Of a DNA stretch of 64,000 nucleotides, positions 53,054-62,315 are shown one piece after another. Source of the stretch: JAWVFM01 sp038237625 (GTDB lineage: Bacteria > Actinomycetota > Thermoleophilia > Solirubrobacterales > 70-9); the NCBI GenBank assembly GCA_038237625.1, contig JBBRYM010000001.1:186001-250000 (forward strand), read 5' to 3'. The notes below the pieces were generated by a model, which saw only the letters and a program-made list of their open reading frames with translations, was not told where the DNA came from and ran no database searches. The translations under genes and the position numbers were made by a program. Each line of letters opens with the position of its first letter. The first letter of the stretch is position 1.

Positions 53054-53198
53054 GCGTCCCTCTCTCATCTCCCACACCTACGCAGACAGGCCGGTAATGG
53101 ATGCAGTGCGCGGGTAGACTCTCTCACGCGCTTGTGCGGATCGCCACCGGGACGGCAATTCGCGCCGATTCGAAAGGAGCGGAGGCGTTTCAGGAGAG

Positions 53199-55532
53199 GT
53201 GACAGCGGGGCCCTCGGGCGCTCGCGACGAGGCGTGGTCGGCGAACCGGCTGGGGCCCTTGCTGGCCCTGGTTTCCGGAATCGACGACGAGCGCGAGCTC
53301 GGACGGGCCGCGCTCGAGCGCATCGTCTCCGAAGTTGACGTCGAGGTCGCGGCCCTCATTCGCGACGACGACGTGGAGCTCGTCCTGGGATCCGCCGGGG
53401 GCTCCGAGCAACGGACCCTTCTCGACGTGTCGTCGCACGAGCCGGCGATCATCGAGCTCCAGGGAATAGGGGCATGCTGGGCGCAGGCGATTCCCGTGGG
53501 GGAGGACATGGGACTCCGGATCGTGGTGGCCCGGCGTGGTACGGAACCGCTCGCGGCGGGCGAGGCTTCGCTCGCCCAGTCCATGTGCATGGTCGTCGCG
53601 CTCGGCGTCCGCTCCCTGCGCCTCCTCGCGGGCGAGCGAAAGCTTCGAGCCCGTTCCGAGGCGCAGACCGACGCCAACGCCCGGCTGTTGGTGGCGCTTC
53701 GCGAGCGCCAGCAGCTGCTCGAGCGGCTTTCGCATGTGCAGCGTGCGATCGTCGCCGGGGAGCCCCTGCACGAGGTGCTCGAGGCTTTGAGCGAAGTCGC
53801 CTGCGAGCTGCTGGACGTCGAGATCGCCGCCGTGCTCATCGCCGACCCCAACGACCCCGGCCGGGCTCGGGTGAACGCCTCGGTCGGCATCGACTCCGAG
53901 CTCCTCTCGAGTCACGACGGCATCCCGATCCGCGACGAGATCGGGGTGCGAGCAGTACCGGACGATGCCAAGGCGTGGGGAATCGCGGCCGGCATGGCAG
54001 CCCCGGTCCGCGAGCGCGGCGAGCCCGCCGGCACCATGGTGGTGGGCAGCCCCGATGCTGGGCGGGAGTTCGGCTCGCGCGAGCGCGACATCGTCCTAGC
54101 CCTCGCCGAGCACGCGAGCCTGGCGCTGAACCACGAGCGCGCCGCCCTGGAGGCGGCGCACGAAGCTCTTCACGACGCTCTCACCGGGCTCCCCAATCGC
54201 TCGCTTCTGCTCGACCGCATCGACCATGCGATCCGCCGTGCGGAACGCTCCGAGCAGGCCGTCGCGGTTCTCTTCTGCGACCTCGATGGCTTCAAGACCG
54301 TCAACGACAGCCTGGGCCACAGCGCCGGCGACGAGCTCCTGGTGCTCGTGGGCAAGCGGATTGCGGAGTACGTGCGGCCGGCCGACACCGTCGCCAGGCT
54401 GGGAGGCGACGAGTTCGCGGTGCTGGTGGAGGAGATCGGCGAGCCGAGCGACGCCGCGCGCGCGGCTCGGCGGATCCTCGAGGCACTCGAGGCTCCGTTC
54501 GTGGTTGGCGGACGCGAGGTCTACGTCGGCGCCAGCATCGGAATCGCCACGGGCACCGGCTCGGTGGAGATGCTCCTGCGCAACGCCGACCTGGCGATGT
54601 ACCGCGCGAAGAGCCGTGGCAAGAGCCGCTATGCCGTCTTCGAGCCGGAGATGCACACCGCGATCGTGGAAAGGCTCGACCTCGAAGTCGACCTAAAGCG
54701 CGCGATTGCGCACGAGGAACTCGTCCTCTCCTACCAGCCGATCTACCGGCTGGCTCCGCGTGAGATCGCGGGTCTCGAGGCGCTGGTGCGCTGGCAGCAT
54801 CCCACCCGGGGGCTCGTGACCCCAGATCGCTTTGTCCCCCTTGCCGAGGAATCCGGCCTGGTCGCCGAGCTGGGCCGCTGGGTCCTTCGCGCCGCGTGCC
54901 ATCAGGCCGCCCTCTGGCACGCCAAGTACCCCGGCTACGCCAACCTCCAGGTCGGGGTGAACATCTCCGGCGTTCAGCTTCGCGAGCCGGGGCTCGCAGC
55001 AGACGTCGCCGACGCCCTCGCCGCATCCGGTCTCGATGCGTCGAGCCTGACGCTCGAGATCACCGAGACCGTCCTGATGGAGGACTCGGCGGCAGTGGTC
55101 GGGCGCCTCGAGGAGCTGAAGTCCTTGGGGGTGAGCCTCGCGGTGGACGACTTCGGCGTGGGGCACTCGTCCCTTCGCTACCTGAAGCTGTTTCCAATCG
55201 ACAACCTCAAGATCGACAAGGCGTTCATCGAAAGCCTCGGCGGCTCCGACGACGACCCCGCGCTCGTGCGCGCCATGGTCGACCTCGCGCAGATCTTCGG
55301 CCTGCGAGTGGTCGCCGAGGGCATCGAGCGCTCCGACCAGATCGCCATGCTCGTCGAGTTGGGCTGCGAGCTCGGGCAGGGCCATTACCTCTCCCAGCCG
55401 CTCGACCCACCCAGCGCCGACAGCCTGCTGCTGCGCTCGGGGCTCCTGGGCCAGGATTCCGGTGGGTTGCGCGGTCCGGAGGATGGCGCAAACTCCGAGA
55501 CGCGACCGCATCCGACCGAGCGCTCCGTCTAG
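53199..55532 (+). CDS. GAF-GGDEF-EAL cyclic-di-GMP enzyme
   Basis: 777 residues. Two GAF-like sensory regions (about 20-150 and 185-325), then GGDEF (about 335-490) with ARLGGDEFAVLVEEIG and an RPAD I-site five residues upstream, then EAL (about 505-760). The EAL residues are all present: IAGLEALVRWQHPT, NISGVQL, EITETVLMEDS, AVDDFGVGHSSLRYLK, EGIERS and Q in GQGHYLS. So it may both make and break c-di-GMP, switched by the GAF ligand. GTG start with GGAG close upstream. No membrane helices, cytosolic. Confidence 0.93.
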   Translation: MTAGPSGARDEAWSANRLGPLLALVSGIDDERELGRAALERIVSEVDVEVAALIRDDDVELVLGSAGGSEQRTLLDVSSHEPAIIELQGIGACWAQAIPVGEDMGLRIVVARRGTEPLAAGEASLAQSMCMVVALGVRSLRLLAGERKLRARSEAQTDANARLLVALRERQQLLERLSHVQRAIVAGEPLHEVLEALSEVACELLDVEIAAVLIADPNDPGRARVNASVGIDSELLSSHDGIPIRDEIGVRAVPDDAKAWGIAAGMAAPVRERGEPAGTMVVGSPDAGREFGSRERDIVLALAEHASLALNHERAALEAAHEALHDALTGLPNRSLLLDRIDHAIRRAERSEQAVAVLFCDLDGFKTVNDSLGHSAGDELLVLVGKRIAEYVRPADTVARLGGDEFAVLVEEIGEPSDAARAARRILEALEAPFVVGGREVYVGASIGIATGTGSVEMLLRNADLAMYRAKSRGKSRYAVFEPEMHTAIVERLDLEVDLKRAIAHEELVLSYQPIYRLAPREIAGLEALVRWQHPTRGLVTPDRFVPLAEESGLVAELGRWVLRAACHQAALWHAKYPGYANLQVGVNISGVQLREPGLAADVADALAASGLDASSLTLEITETVLMEDSAAVVGRLEELKSLGVSLAVDDFGVGHSSLRYLKLFPIDNLKIDKAFIESLGGSDDDPALVRAMVDLAQIFGLRVVAEGIERSDQIAMLVELGCELGQGHYLSQPLDPPSADSLLLRSGLLGQDSGGLRGPEDGANSETRPHPTERSV

Positions 55533-55535
55533 ATT
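55530..55535 (+). promoter_or_regulatory. -10-like box before the membrane-protein gene
   Basis: TAGATT (its TAG is the EAL-gene stop) ends 9 nt before ATG 55545. It may give an internal promoter. Confidence 0.3.
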
Positions 55536-55544
55536 CGCGCGGCC

Positions 55545-57224
55545 ATGTCCCGCCTGCCGACCGCGCTCTTGGGCGCAATCGCGGCGATCGCCGTCTTCCC
55601 CGCGAGCGCAGGGGCGGTGGAGGATCTCGCGAACGAGCCGCCCTTTGGCGGTGATGCGATCCCGCAGCTCCACCGGCCGGGATCCGGTCACAGACCACCT
55701 TCGGGCTTTCGGCTGAGCGCCGGCCGGGCGATCTCGATCGCGAGCCGGGCGGACGCGGTTGAAGCAGAGCGCGCGGCCGACGGCGCCCTGAAGGCGAGCG
55801 CTTACGAGCGCGGCGACGACGAATGGCAGGTGAACTTCGCGGATGCCTCCGGGGCGACGGTCGCCGAGGCGATCGTGATCGACGCCGACGGGACCCTGCT
55901 CGGCGCCTGGCATGACCAGCAGCTGGAGGCACCCCTCGCCCGAGGCTACGAGGGGGCCGTAGCCCAGAAGGTCAACGCGCCGTACGTGTGGCTGGTGCTG
56001 AGCCTGGTCTTCGTCGCGCCCTTCTTCGACCGGCGCCGGCCGTTACGGCTGCTGCACGCCGACCTGCTCGTCCTGGTCGGTCTGGGCATCTCGCTCTACT
56101 TCTTCAACCGCGGCGACATCACGACCTCGGTCCCACTCACCTATCCGGTCCTCGGCTACTTCTTCGTGAGGATGCTGATCGCCGGGCTGTGGCCGCGCGA
56201 GCGTCCCGGGCCCGTCGTTCCGTGGGTGCCGATCAAATGGCTCGCCTTGGGAGCCTTGGCGCTCGCGGCGGGCCGGATCGCTCTGAACATCGCCGACTCC
56301 CACGTCATCGACATCGGCGTCGCAGGGGTCATCGGCGCCGACAACATCGGGCACGGCCGCGAGCTCTACGCCGGGAGCTTCTCGCCAGGGGTCCACCTGC
56401 GAGGCGACGTCTACGGCCCGTTCAACTACCTGGCCTACGTCCCGTTCGAGCTCATCTGGCCGTGGCACGGCGTATGGGGCTCAGTCCCGGCCGCCCACGC
56501 CGCCTCGATCACCTTCGACCTCCTGACCGCCGCCGGGCTCTTCGCGCTCGGCCGCAGGCTGCGCGCCGGCGCCGACGGCCGGGCTCTCGGCGTGGCGCTG
56601 GCCTTCGCCTGGCTGGCGTGCCCGTGGACCCTCTACGCGATGAACGCGAACGCCAACGACGGGCTCGTGGCGGCGCTCAGCGTCGGCGCCATGCTCGCGC
56701 TCTCCTCGGCGTCGGCCCGCGGGGCGATGGTCGCGCTCGCAACCGCGGCAAAGATGGGGCCCACCGCGCTCGCTCCGCTTTTCGCCACCGGGCGCGAGCG
56801 CCGGTTGCGCGACTGGGTCGTGTTCGGGCTCGCCTTCGCGGCGGTGGTGGTGGTGACGTTCGCCCCGTTCATTCCCGACGGCGGCGTCGGCGAGGTTTAC
56901 GACCGCACCTTCGGCTACCAGGCCTCGCGAAGCTCCCCATTCAGCGTCTGGGGGCTGGCGCCCTCGCTCGATTTCCTGCAGACCGCCGTCCGCGCCGGTG
57001 CGGTGGCGCTCGCGGTCGCCCTCGCGCTTTGGCCGCGCAGCCGCAGCGCCGTGCAAATCGCCGCACTTGCCGCCGCGGTCACGATCGCGACCCAGCTCGG
57101 CGCGACGCACTGGTTCTACTTCTACGTCGTTTGGTTCCTGCCGTTCGTCCTCGTCGCCGGCTTCGGCGCCGAGCGCGCGGTCACTCCAGAGTCGTCCGCA
57201 GCTCACCCAGCTGCGGCGAGGTGA
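55545..57224 (+). CDS. Polytopic membrane protein, possible GT87/DUF2029-type mannosyltransferase
   Basis: 559 residues. A signal peptide and roughly 120-residue extracytoplasmic domain (LLGAIAAIAVFPASAGAVED...) precede about 10-11 membrane helices. Motifs with RGDVYGPFNYLAYVPFELIW, ACPWTLYAMNANANDGLVAA and ATHWFYFYVVWFLPFV are reminiscent of polyprenol-phosphate-sugar mannosyltransferases; the family is not certain. Overlaps the convergent FAH gene by 44 bp at its 3' end. Confidence 0.72.
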   Translation: MSRLPTALLGAIAAIAVFPASAGAVEDLANEPPFGGDAIPQLHRPGSGHRPPSGFRLSAGRAISIASRADAVEAERAADGALKASAYERGDDEWQVNFADASGATVAEAIVIDADGTLLGAWHDQQLEAPLARGYEGAVAQKVNAPYVWLVLSLVFVAPFFDRRRPLRLLHADLLVLVGLGISLYFFNRGDITTSVPLTYPVLGYFFVRMLIAGLWPRERPGPVVPWVPIKWLALGALALAAGRIALNIADSHVIDIGVAGVIGADNIGHGRELYAGSFSPGVHLRGDVYGPFNYLAYVPFELIWPWHGVWGSVPAAHAASITFDLLTAAGLFALGRRLRAGADGRALGVALAFAWLACPWTLYAMNANANDGLVAALSVGAMLALSSASARGAMVALATAAKMGPTALAPLFATGRERRLRDWVVFGLAFAAVVVVTFAPFIPDGGVGEVYDRTFGYQASRSSPFSVWGLAPSLDFLQTAVRAGAVALAVALALWPRSRSAVQIAALAAAVTIATQLGATHWFYFYVVWFLPFVLVAGFGAERAVTPESSAAHPAAAR

Positions 57225-58011
57225 TCACGAGCTCGTCGCCCGCGGCGAGCCAGACGTGCGGATTGCGGGCGAGGCCGACGCCGGATGGCGTCCCCGTCGA
57301 GACGATGTCGCCCGGCTCGAGGGTCATCAGGTTGGAGAGCTCGGCCACGAGCTCGGGGATGCCGAAGATCAGGTCGCTGGTCGCCGAGGCCTGCATCTCC
57401 TCGCCGTTCAGCGTCAGGCGGAACGCGATCTCGTCGTGGCTGACCTCGTCCGTGGTGACGAGAGTGGGCCCGCAGGGAGCGGAGCCGTCGAAAACCTTGC
57501 CCGGCATCCACTGCGGGGTCGCACCCTGGAGGTCGCGTGCCGAGAGATCGTTGAGGAGCATGTAACCCGCGACGTGGGCGAGGGCGTCCGAGACCGCGAC
57601 GTCCTTCGCGCGCCGGCCGATCACGAACGCAACCTCCGCCTCGTAGTCGACCTTGTCGCTGTTGGCCGGGAGCTTCACCGCGGCACCGGGGCCCACCAGC
57701 GCGTTGGGGAACTTGGCGAAGAAGGTGGGACGCGACGGCGGCTCCATCCCGGTCTCGGCGGCGTGCTGCGCGTAGTTGAGGCCGATGCAGACGATCTTCT
57801 GCGGATCCGGAACCGGCGGGAGCAGCTCGACCGAGGCGAGGTCGAGAGCCTCGCCCTCCGCCCGCGCAACGTCGTCGAGGCGACCCTGCGCCAGGAGCTC
57901 GCGAACGCTCGAGCCATCGCCACCGATCGCGTCCCAGCAGTCGATCAACCCGCCCCGCCAGAGCACGCCCGCGCGTGCGCCTCGCTCAGATGAGTAGGTG
58001 ACCAGCCGCAT
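57181..58011 (-). CDS. Fumarylacetoacetate-hydrolase family protein
   Basis: 276 residues. FAH domain: KIVCIGLNYAQHAAETG (start of the catalytic domain), YEAEVAFVIGRRAKDVAVSD (metal Glu/Asp), LNDLSARDLQ and DLIFGIPELVAELS with GDIVSTGTPSGVG. Typically a 2-hydroxyhepta-diene-dioate isomerase, acylpyruvase or related enzyme of aromatic breakdown; exact reaction unknown. ATG 58011 lies 8 nt after TAGGGT (58025-58020, minus strand), a leaderless pattern. Confidence 0.92.
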   Translation of the reverse strand: MRLVTYSSERGARAGVLWRGGLIDCWDAIGGDGSSVRELLAQGRLDDVARAEGEALDLASVELLPPVPDPQKIVCIGLNYAQHAAETGMEPPSRPTFFAKFPNALVGPGAAVKLPANSDKVDYEAEVAFVIGRRAKDVAVSDALAHVAGYMLLNDLSARDLQGATPQWMPGKVFDGSAPCGPTLVTTDEVSHDEIAFRLTLNGEEMQASATSDLIFGIPELVAELSNLMTLEPGDIVSTGTPSGVGLARNPHVWLAAGDELVITSPQLGELRTTLE

Positions 58012-58075
58012 CGCCCGGCACCCTACCCGCCCCTAGAATGAGTCAGCCGGGCCCGGCGGGCCCGACCCCATCCCT

Positions 58076-58149
<74 letters not shown>

Positions 58150-58231
58150 TCACAAGGACACCCCATTGCTAAGCGGTTTCTATGGTCCCTCGCCCATGTG
58201 GGACTGGGTGGAGGTGCTGCGTTAGCGCGCC

Positions 58232-58270
58232 GAAAAGACGGAGGGCCGGCTTTCGCCGGCCCTCCGTTTC
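58232..58270 (-). terminator. Strong intrinsic terminator of the 58288 gene
   Basis: 13-bp perfect stem (58238-58250 with 58255-58267), 4-nt loop. On the minus strand it is followed by CTTTT, so it ends the hypothetical gene at 58288. The opposite side has a TTTC tail. Confidence 0.85.
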
Positions 58271-58287
58271 AATTGATCGGTGGTGGG

Positions 58288-58935
58288 CTAGTGCCCCCCT
58301 GGGGTCGCGCCCCCGGTTCCGGAAGCCTGCACCGGTGTGGTGCCTGCTGTCCCGGCGGCCGGGAACACAATGCCGTCGAGTCCGCACTGGTTCGGCGAGG
58401 CGGCCGTTTGCACCTCACCGGTGCTCTGAATGTACAGAATCTTGCCCGCCGCGCCGTTTATCTGGACCATGTACTGGCTTTGCCCGGGGCGGAATCCCAC
58501 CGGAAGCGTGAACGCGTTCCCCCCGCCGGCTGGACAGTTCAGCGTGCCCTTCAGGTGCACGAAGCCGAGCGAGTCCTTCATGTAGCCCGCGGTGGAGTAT
58601 GCGCCGCCGAAGTTCGAGTACCCCGCGTTCAGCGTCGGCGCGATGAACGCTTGCTGTGCCGACCCCGCGTACGCAGACGGGGGTGCGCCGCCGAGGTTGT
58701 TGGCGTTGTTCGCCGTCGTTGCGTTGGTCGCGTTGTCCGCCGTGTTCGCATGGTTCACCGACAACGCGGGCGCCCGGGCGGTGATCCGCGCGTTCGACAC
58801 CCTCTTCGCGATCCTCTTGTCCGACGTCCTGTCGGACGACGCGATGGCGAAGGTCCCGCCACCGACCGCGACGATCAAGGCAATTGCCGCGATCACGAGC
58901 GCGGGTGAAGGAAGTTGCTTAATTCTGCTGAGCAC
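58288..58935 (-). CDS. Membrane-anchored low-complexity protein
   Basis: 215 residues from GTG 58935 with GAGGAG 4 nt upstream. A short cytoplasmic basic stretch and one membrane helix (LVIAAIALIVAVGGGTFAIA) are followed by an Asn/Ala/Thr-rich zone (ANTADNATNATTANNANNLG) and a beta-like C-terminal domain ending in Gly/Thr/Pro repeats. Such Asn/Ala-spaced anchors are common in actinobacterial surface proteins. Function unknown. Terminator at 58232-58270. Confidence 0.72.
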   Translation of the reverse strand: MLSRIKQLPSPALVIAAIALIVAVGGGTFAIASSDRTSDKRIAKRVSNARITARAPALSVNHANTADNATNATTANNANNLGGAPPSAYAGSAQQAFIAPTLNAGYSNFGGAYSTAGYMKDSLGFVHLKGTLNCPAGGGNAFTLPVGFRPGQSQYMVQINGAAGKILYIQSTGEVQTAASPNQCGLDGIVFPAAGTAGTTPVQASGTGGATPGGH

Positions 58936-59138
58936 GAAGCTCCTCCTCTTTTGGTCTGGAGCCCCGTCACTCGGGATCCCTAGTGCGCTCACCCTACCTT
59001 GTTTGAGAGACTGTTGTTGACGGAGATCGGTCTCGATCTAATCTCGCATCGGTCTCACTTTGACCCCGCACCGAGCTTCTGCGGCCCCAGTAACCATGGG
59101 GGATCGCGCCGATCAGGCCGCATCCACAAGCGATATGC

Positions 59139-59377
59139 GTGCGAGCGGGCTGGCGCCGCACTCGGCGCAGCAACGCTGCGATCGCGATCCTCGCCTTGGC
59201 CGGATCGGGAGAGTCCCGTCGATCCCGCTATTTCGCGACTCGCATAAGTGGCTACGTCAGCAGCTTCCTGCCGCGGGTGGGCCCGGGCTACTACTTCGCG
59301 CGCGCGTCTACTACTACACCGGCCGCAAGACGGCCGCGCAGAGCGACAAGGAGTACTTCAGGGTCGGAGGCCCCTGA
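59139..59377 (+). pseudogene. Frameshifted remnant of a secreted-protein gene
   Basis: Two overlapping frames give protein-like pieces: one reads RISGYVSSFLPRVGPGYYFA, the other, 2 nt offset, RVYYYTGRKTAAQSDKEYFR then VGGP and a stop. They join cleanly if one CG is removed from the CGCGCGCGCG run near 59298-59307. This 464-nt gap (58936-59399) otherwise holds no gene I can support. The upstream start is not recognisable. Confidence 0.4.
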
Positions 59378-59399
59378 CAGGCCGCGATTCGCCTACCGG

Positions 59400-59858
59400 C
59401 TAGCGCTTGGCGACGTAGGGGAGCGGCCCGGTGTCGATCCCGTCGCAGCTGCCGCCGGGCGTTCCCTGGAGGCGGAGGGTGCCCACGATCTTGTGACTGT
59501 GGTGCTTGAAGCGCCCCTTGATCGTCTCGATGACTTTCGAATTCCGGGGCCAATCGGGGTTCCCGACCTGGCCGGGGTGGCCGCTGCCCTGGAAGGCACC
59601 GTTCCTGACGCGCATGACCTTGTAGAAGTGGTCCGAGCTCTCACAGGAAACGAAGCCGGAAACGTTGTGCCATTCGACCTGCGTGACCTTCTTCGGCGCG
59701 CCGTTGGCGCCAAGCTTGACGTCGATCTCGATTCCCGCATTGTTCTGCCCCTGATCTAGCGGTCCGAGGTAGCGCACCGCAAGAGCCGCCGCGGGAAATA
59801 TCAGCGCGACTGCGAGAACCGAAGCGAACAGCCAACCTTTTCCACGAGTCTTAGTCAT
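59400..59858 (-). CDS. Secreted hypothetical protein
   Basis: 152 residues. N-terminal signal (GWLFASVLAVALIFPAAALA) with probable cleavage near residue 27-28. The rest has two Cys (SCES and SCDG) possibly forming a disulfide, and a basic stretch (KGRFKHHSHKIVGTLRLQG). ATG at 59858. No family recognised. Confidence 0.7.
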   Translation of the reverse strand: MTKTRGKGWLFASVLAVALIFPAAALAVRYLGPLDQGQNNAGIEIDVKLGANGAPKKVTQVEWHNVSGFVSCESSDHFYKVMRVRNGAFQGSGHPGQVGNPDWPRNSKVIETIKGRFKHHSHKIVGTLRLQGTPGGSCDGIDTGPLPYVAKR

Positions 59859-59924
59859 CCAGGTAAAAACGACTTTACCCCTCCGGCAGTTTTGCAGTGG
59901 GGAGAGCGCAGCCGACCCACCGCC

Positions 59925-61082
59925 TCATCCGGCCATGTGGCGGGCGATCACGACGCGCTGGATCTCGTTGGTGCCCTCGTAGATCTGGGTGATCTTGGCG
60001 TCCCGCATCATGCGCTCGACCGGATACTCGTTGACGTAGCCGTAGCCGCCCAGCACCTGTATGGCCTCGACGGTGACCGCCATGGCCGTGTCGGACGCGA
60101 AGAGCTTCGCCATCGAGGTGAGCTTGCCGAGGCCCGGCTCGTTGCGATCCGCCGCCGCGCAGGCTCGGTAGAGGAGCTCGCGTGCGGCGGCGGTTCGGGT
60201 CTCCATGTCCGCGAGCTTGAATTGAAGGCCCTGCATCTCGATGATCGGCTTGCCGAACGCGATCCGCTCCTTCGCGTAGGACACGGCGTAGTCGATCGCG
60301 CCCTGGGCGATACCGACGGCCTGCGCCGCGGCGCCGAGACGCGTCCGTTCGAGCGTGCCGAGAGCGACCGAGAGGCCCCGCCCCACCTCGCCGATCACGT
60401 TCTCCGCCGGCACGCGCACGTCGGTGAACGACGGCTGGCCGGTCGGCGAGCCCTTGATGCCCAGCTTGTGCTCGAGCTTGCCCGCCTCGAAGCCCTCGCG
60501 ATCAGACTCGACGATGAACGCCGTGATCCGGTTGGTCTCGCGGTCGGTCTTGGCGAAGACGACGTAGTAGTCGGCGATCCCTGCATTGGTGATCCAGTTC
60601 TTCTGGCCGTTGATGACCCACACCTCGCCGTCCTGGACCGCTGTGGTGCGCATCGAAGCGGGGTCGGAGCCGGCCTCGGGCTCCGATAGCGCGAACGCCG
60701 GCGAGATCTCGCCGGTTGCGAGCCGCGGCAGGAAGCGATCCTTCTGCTCGTCGGTGCCGAAGAGCATGATCGGCAGCGAGCCCAGCTCCTGGACCATCAG
60801 AATCAGTGCGCTGGAGGCGCAGGCCTTGGCGATCTCCTCGACCGCCAGCTGCAGCATCAGGGTTCCCGTGCCGGTGCCGCCGTATTCGGTGGCGAACGGA
60901 AGGCCGAGGATGTCCTGCTCACCCAGGAGCTTGCGGATGTCCCAGGGGTACTCCCCGGAACGGTCGATATCGCCCGCGCGGGGTGCGATCTCCTTCTGGG
61001 CGATCTCGCGAATGGTGTCGCGAAAATCGAGGAGCTCCTGGGGAATTGCGTAGACGTCGTTCGCAGTCTCTGTCGATGTCAT
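59925..61082 (-). CDS. Acyl-CoA dehydrogenase
   Basis: 385 residues. Flavin and substrate motifs: FALSEPEAGSDPASM, WVINGQKNWITNAGIADYY, FGKPIIEMQGLQFKLADM and the C-terminal ITQIYEGTNEIQRVVIARH with the catalytic Glu. It oxidises acyl-CoA in beta-oxidation or branched-chain breakdown. ATG at 61082; no promoter could be placed. Confidence 0.95.
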   Translation of the reverse strand: MTSTETANDVYAIPQELLDFRDTIREIAQKEIAPRAGDIDRSGEYPWDIRKLLGEQDILGLPFATEYGGTGTGTLMLQLAVEEIAKACASSALILMVQELGSLPIMLFGTDEQKDRFLPRLATGEISPAFALSEPEAGSDPASMRTTAVQDGEVWVINGQKNWITNAGIADYYVVFAKTDRETNRITAFIVESDREGFEAGKLEHKLGIKGSPTGQPSFTDVRVPAENVIGEVGRGLSVALGTLERTRLGAAAQAVGIAQGAIDYAVSYAKERIAFGKPIIEMQGLQFKLADMETRTAAARELLYRACAAADRNEPGLGKLTSMAKLFASDTAMAVTVEAIQVLGGYGYVNEYPVERMMRDAKITQIYEGTNEIQRVVIARHMAG

Positions 61083-61116
61083 GAGCTGGCAGTCTCGCGC
61101 ATCGACGCGGAGCGGG

Positions 61117-62313
61117 TCAGCGGGCCAGGCGGTAGACGAACGGCTGGTGCAGCAGCTTCGAAACCGTCACGAGCCGGTAGCCGCGCGCCTTCAGCGTTGC
61201 GATGATGCGGGGCAGCGCGGCCACCGTCTCCGAGCGATCGCCCCCGCCATCGTGCATGATCACGATCGCGCCGGGCTGGGCGTTATCGACGACGCGCTGG
61301 TAGATAGCGCTTTCGCCCGGTCTCGACCAATCGCTGGGGTCCACGTCCCAGAGCACCGAGCTCATGCCCTCGGCCCGAGCGGCGACGACCTCCTGCGAAT
61401 CGTAGGCGCCATACGGTGGGCGAAAAAGGCACGGGCGAAAGCCGGTGGCGTCCTTGATCCGCCGTGCGGTCTCGGCGATGTCCGCCTGGCTGGGCAGGAA
61501 GATGTGGTGCATGCTGTGGTCGCCGAGCTCGTCGCGGTGGGCGATGGCGCTTCGCATGACGGCCTCACGGCCAGGGATCTCCTGGCCGACTTCGAAGAAC
61601 GTGCCGTGGGCGCCGCCGTGGGCGAGCTCCGAGATGACCGCTGCCGTGTAGTCGCTGGGGCCGTCGTCGAAGGTGAGGGCGATGCGCTTGGGACGGGCGG
61701 GGCCCGAGCGGACGGCGCCGATGCCGCGGTCGCGGCAGCCGACGACACGCTTGCCGACGAGCTCGAACGAAACGGGACGGCTGTTTGGCGCGCGGTCTCG
61801 GCAGGCTTTCGGGCAGTCGTGGCCGCTCCAGACCGAGTCGGCGTGGATGTGGTAGCGACCCAGCGCGAGCATGGCCTTCCGGCGTGAGAAGAATGCGCGC
61901 ACGCTCGTCGAGCTCGCGTGAACGGTGCGCGGCTTCAACGTGCCTTGATGGATCACCCGCCGGCTGCTGCCCAGCGTCTGAACCCCCACGGTCCAGGGCC
62001 GGCGCCCGGAGCGCCCCAGGCAGAGCCGCTTCTCACGGCCACTGCCGGCGGGCCCGAGGACCGCACACATGTAGCCCGGAGCCCTGGTGTTGTGGTCCGG
62101 CGTGGGATCGAGATCGCGACCGGGCAACGGGCCGACGAAGTCGAACTTCAAAACAATCCCGTGGAGCCGCTGGACGAGGTTGACCTGGCGAAGGTCGAGC
62201 GGCCCGTGAACGTCAGCCGGGTCCTCGATCATGGCTCCCGGCGCCGCCGGGGAGAGCGCCAAGACGGCGGCCATCGCGCTGACTACCGCGAGCCACCACC
62301 GCGATACCCGCAC
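61117..62313 (-). CDS. Secreted polysaccharide deacetylase
   Basis: 398 residues from GTG 62313. Signal peptide (RWWLAVVSAMAAVLALSPAA). A roughly 150-residue uncharacterised N-terminal domain precedes the NodB domain. NodB motifs: MT1 LTFDDGPSDYT, MT2 GDHSMHHIF, MT3 FRPPYGAYDSQ, MT4 LWDVDPSDWS, MT5 IVIMHDGGG. Deacetylates peptidoglycan or another GlcNAc polymer. It may belong to the same surface-glycan theme. Its start is 3 nt after the enolase-superfamily stop, so co-transcribed. Confidence 0.9.
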   Translation of the reverse strand: MRVSRWWLAVVSAMAAVLALSPAAPGAMIEDPADVHGPLDLRQVNLVQRLHGIVLKFDFVGPLPGRDLDPTPDHNTRAPGYMCAVLGPAGSGREKRLCLGRSGRRPWTVGVQTLGSSRRVIHQGTLKPRTVHASSTSVRAFFSRRKAMLALGRYHIHADSVWSGHDCPKACRDRAPNSRPVSFELVGKRVVGCRDRGIGAVRSGPARPKRIALTFDDGPSDYTAAVISELAHGGAHGTFFEVGQEIPGREAVMRSAIAHRDELGDHSMHHIFLPSQADIAETARRIKDATGFRPCLFRPPYGAYDSQEVVAARAEGMSSVLWDVDPSDWSRPGESAIYQRVVDNAQPGAIVIMHDGGGDRSETVAALPRIIATLKARGYRLVTVSKLLHQPFVYRLAR

Positions 62314-62315
62314 CC

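Noticed and set aside
58198..58908. 236-residue plus frame after tRNA-Asp
   Set aside because: Antisense to the SD-supported gene at 58288-58935 and crosses its terminator.
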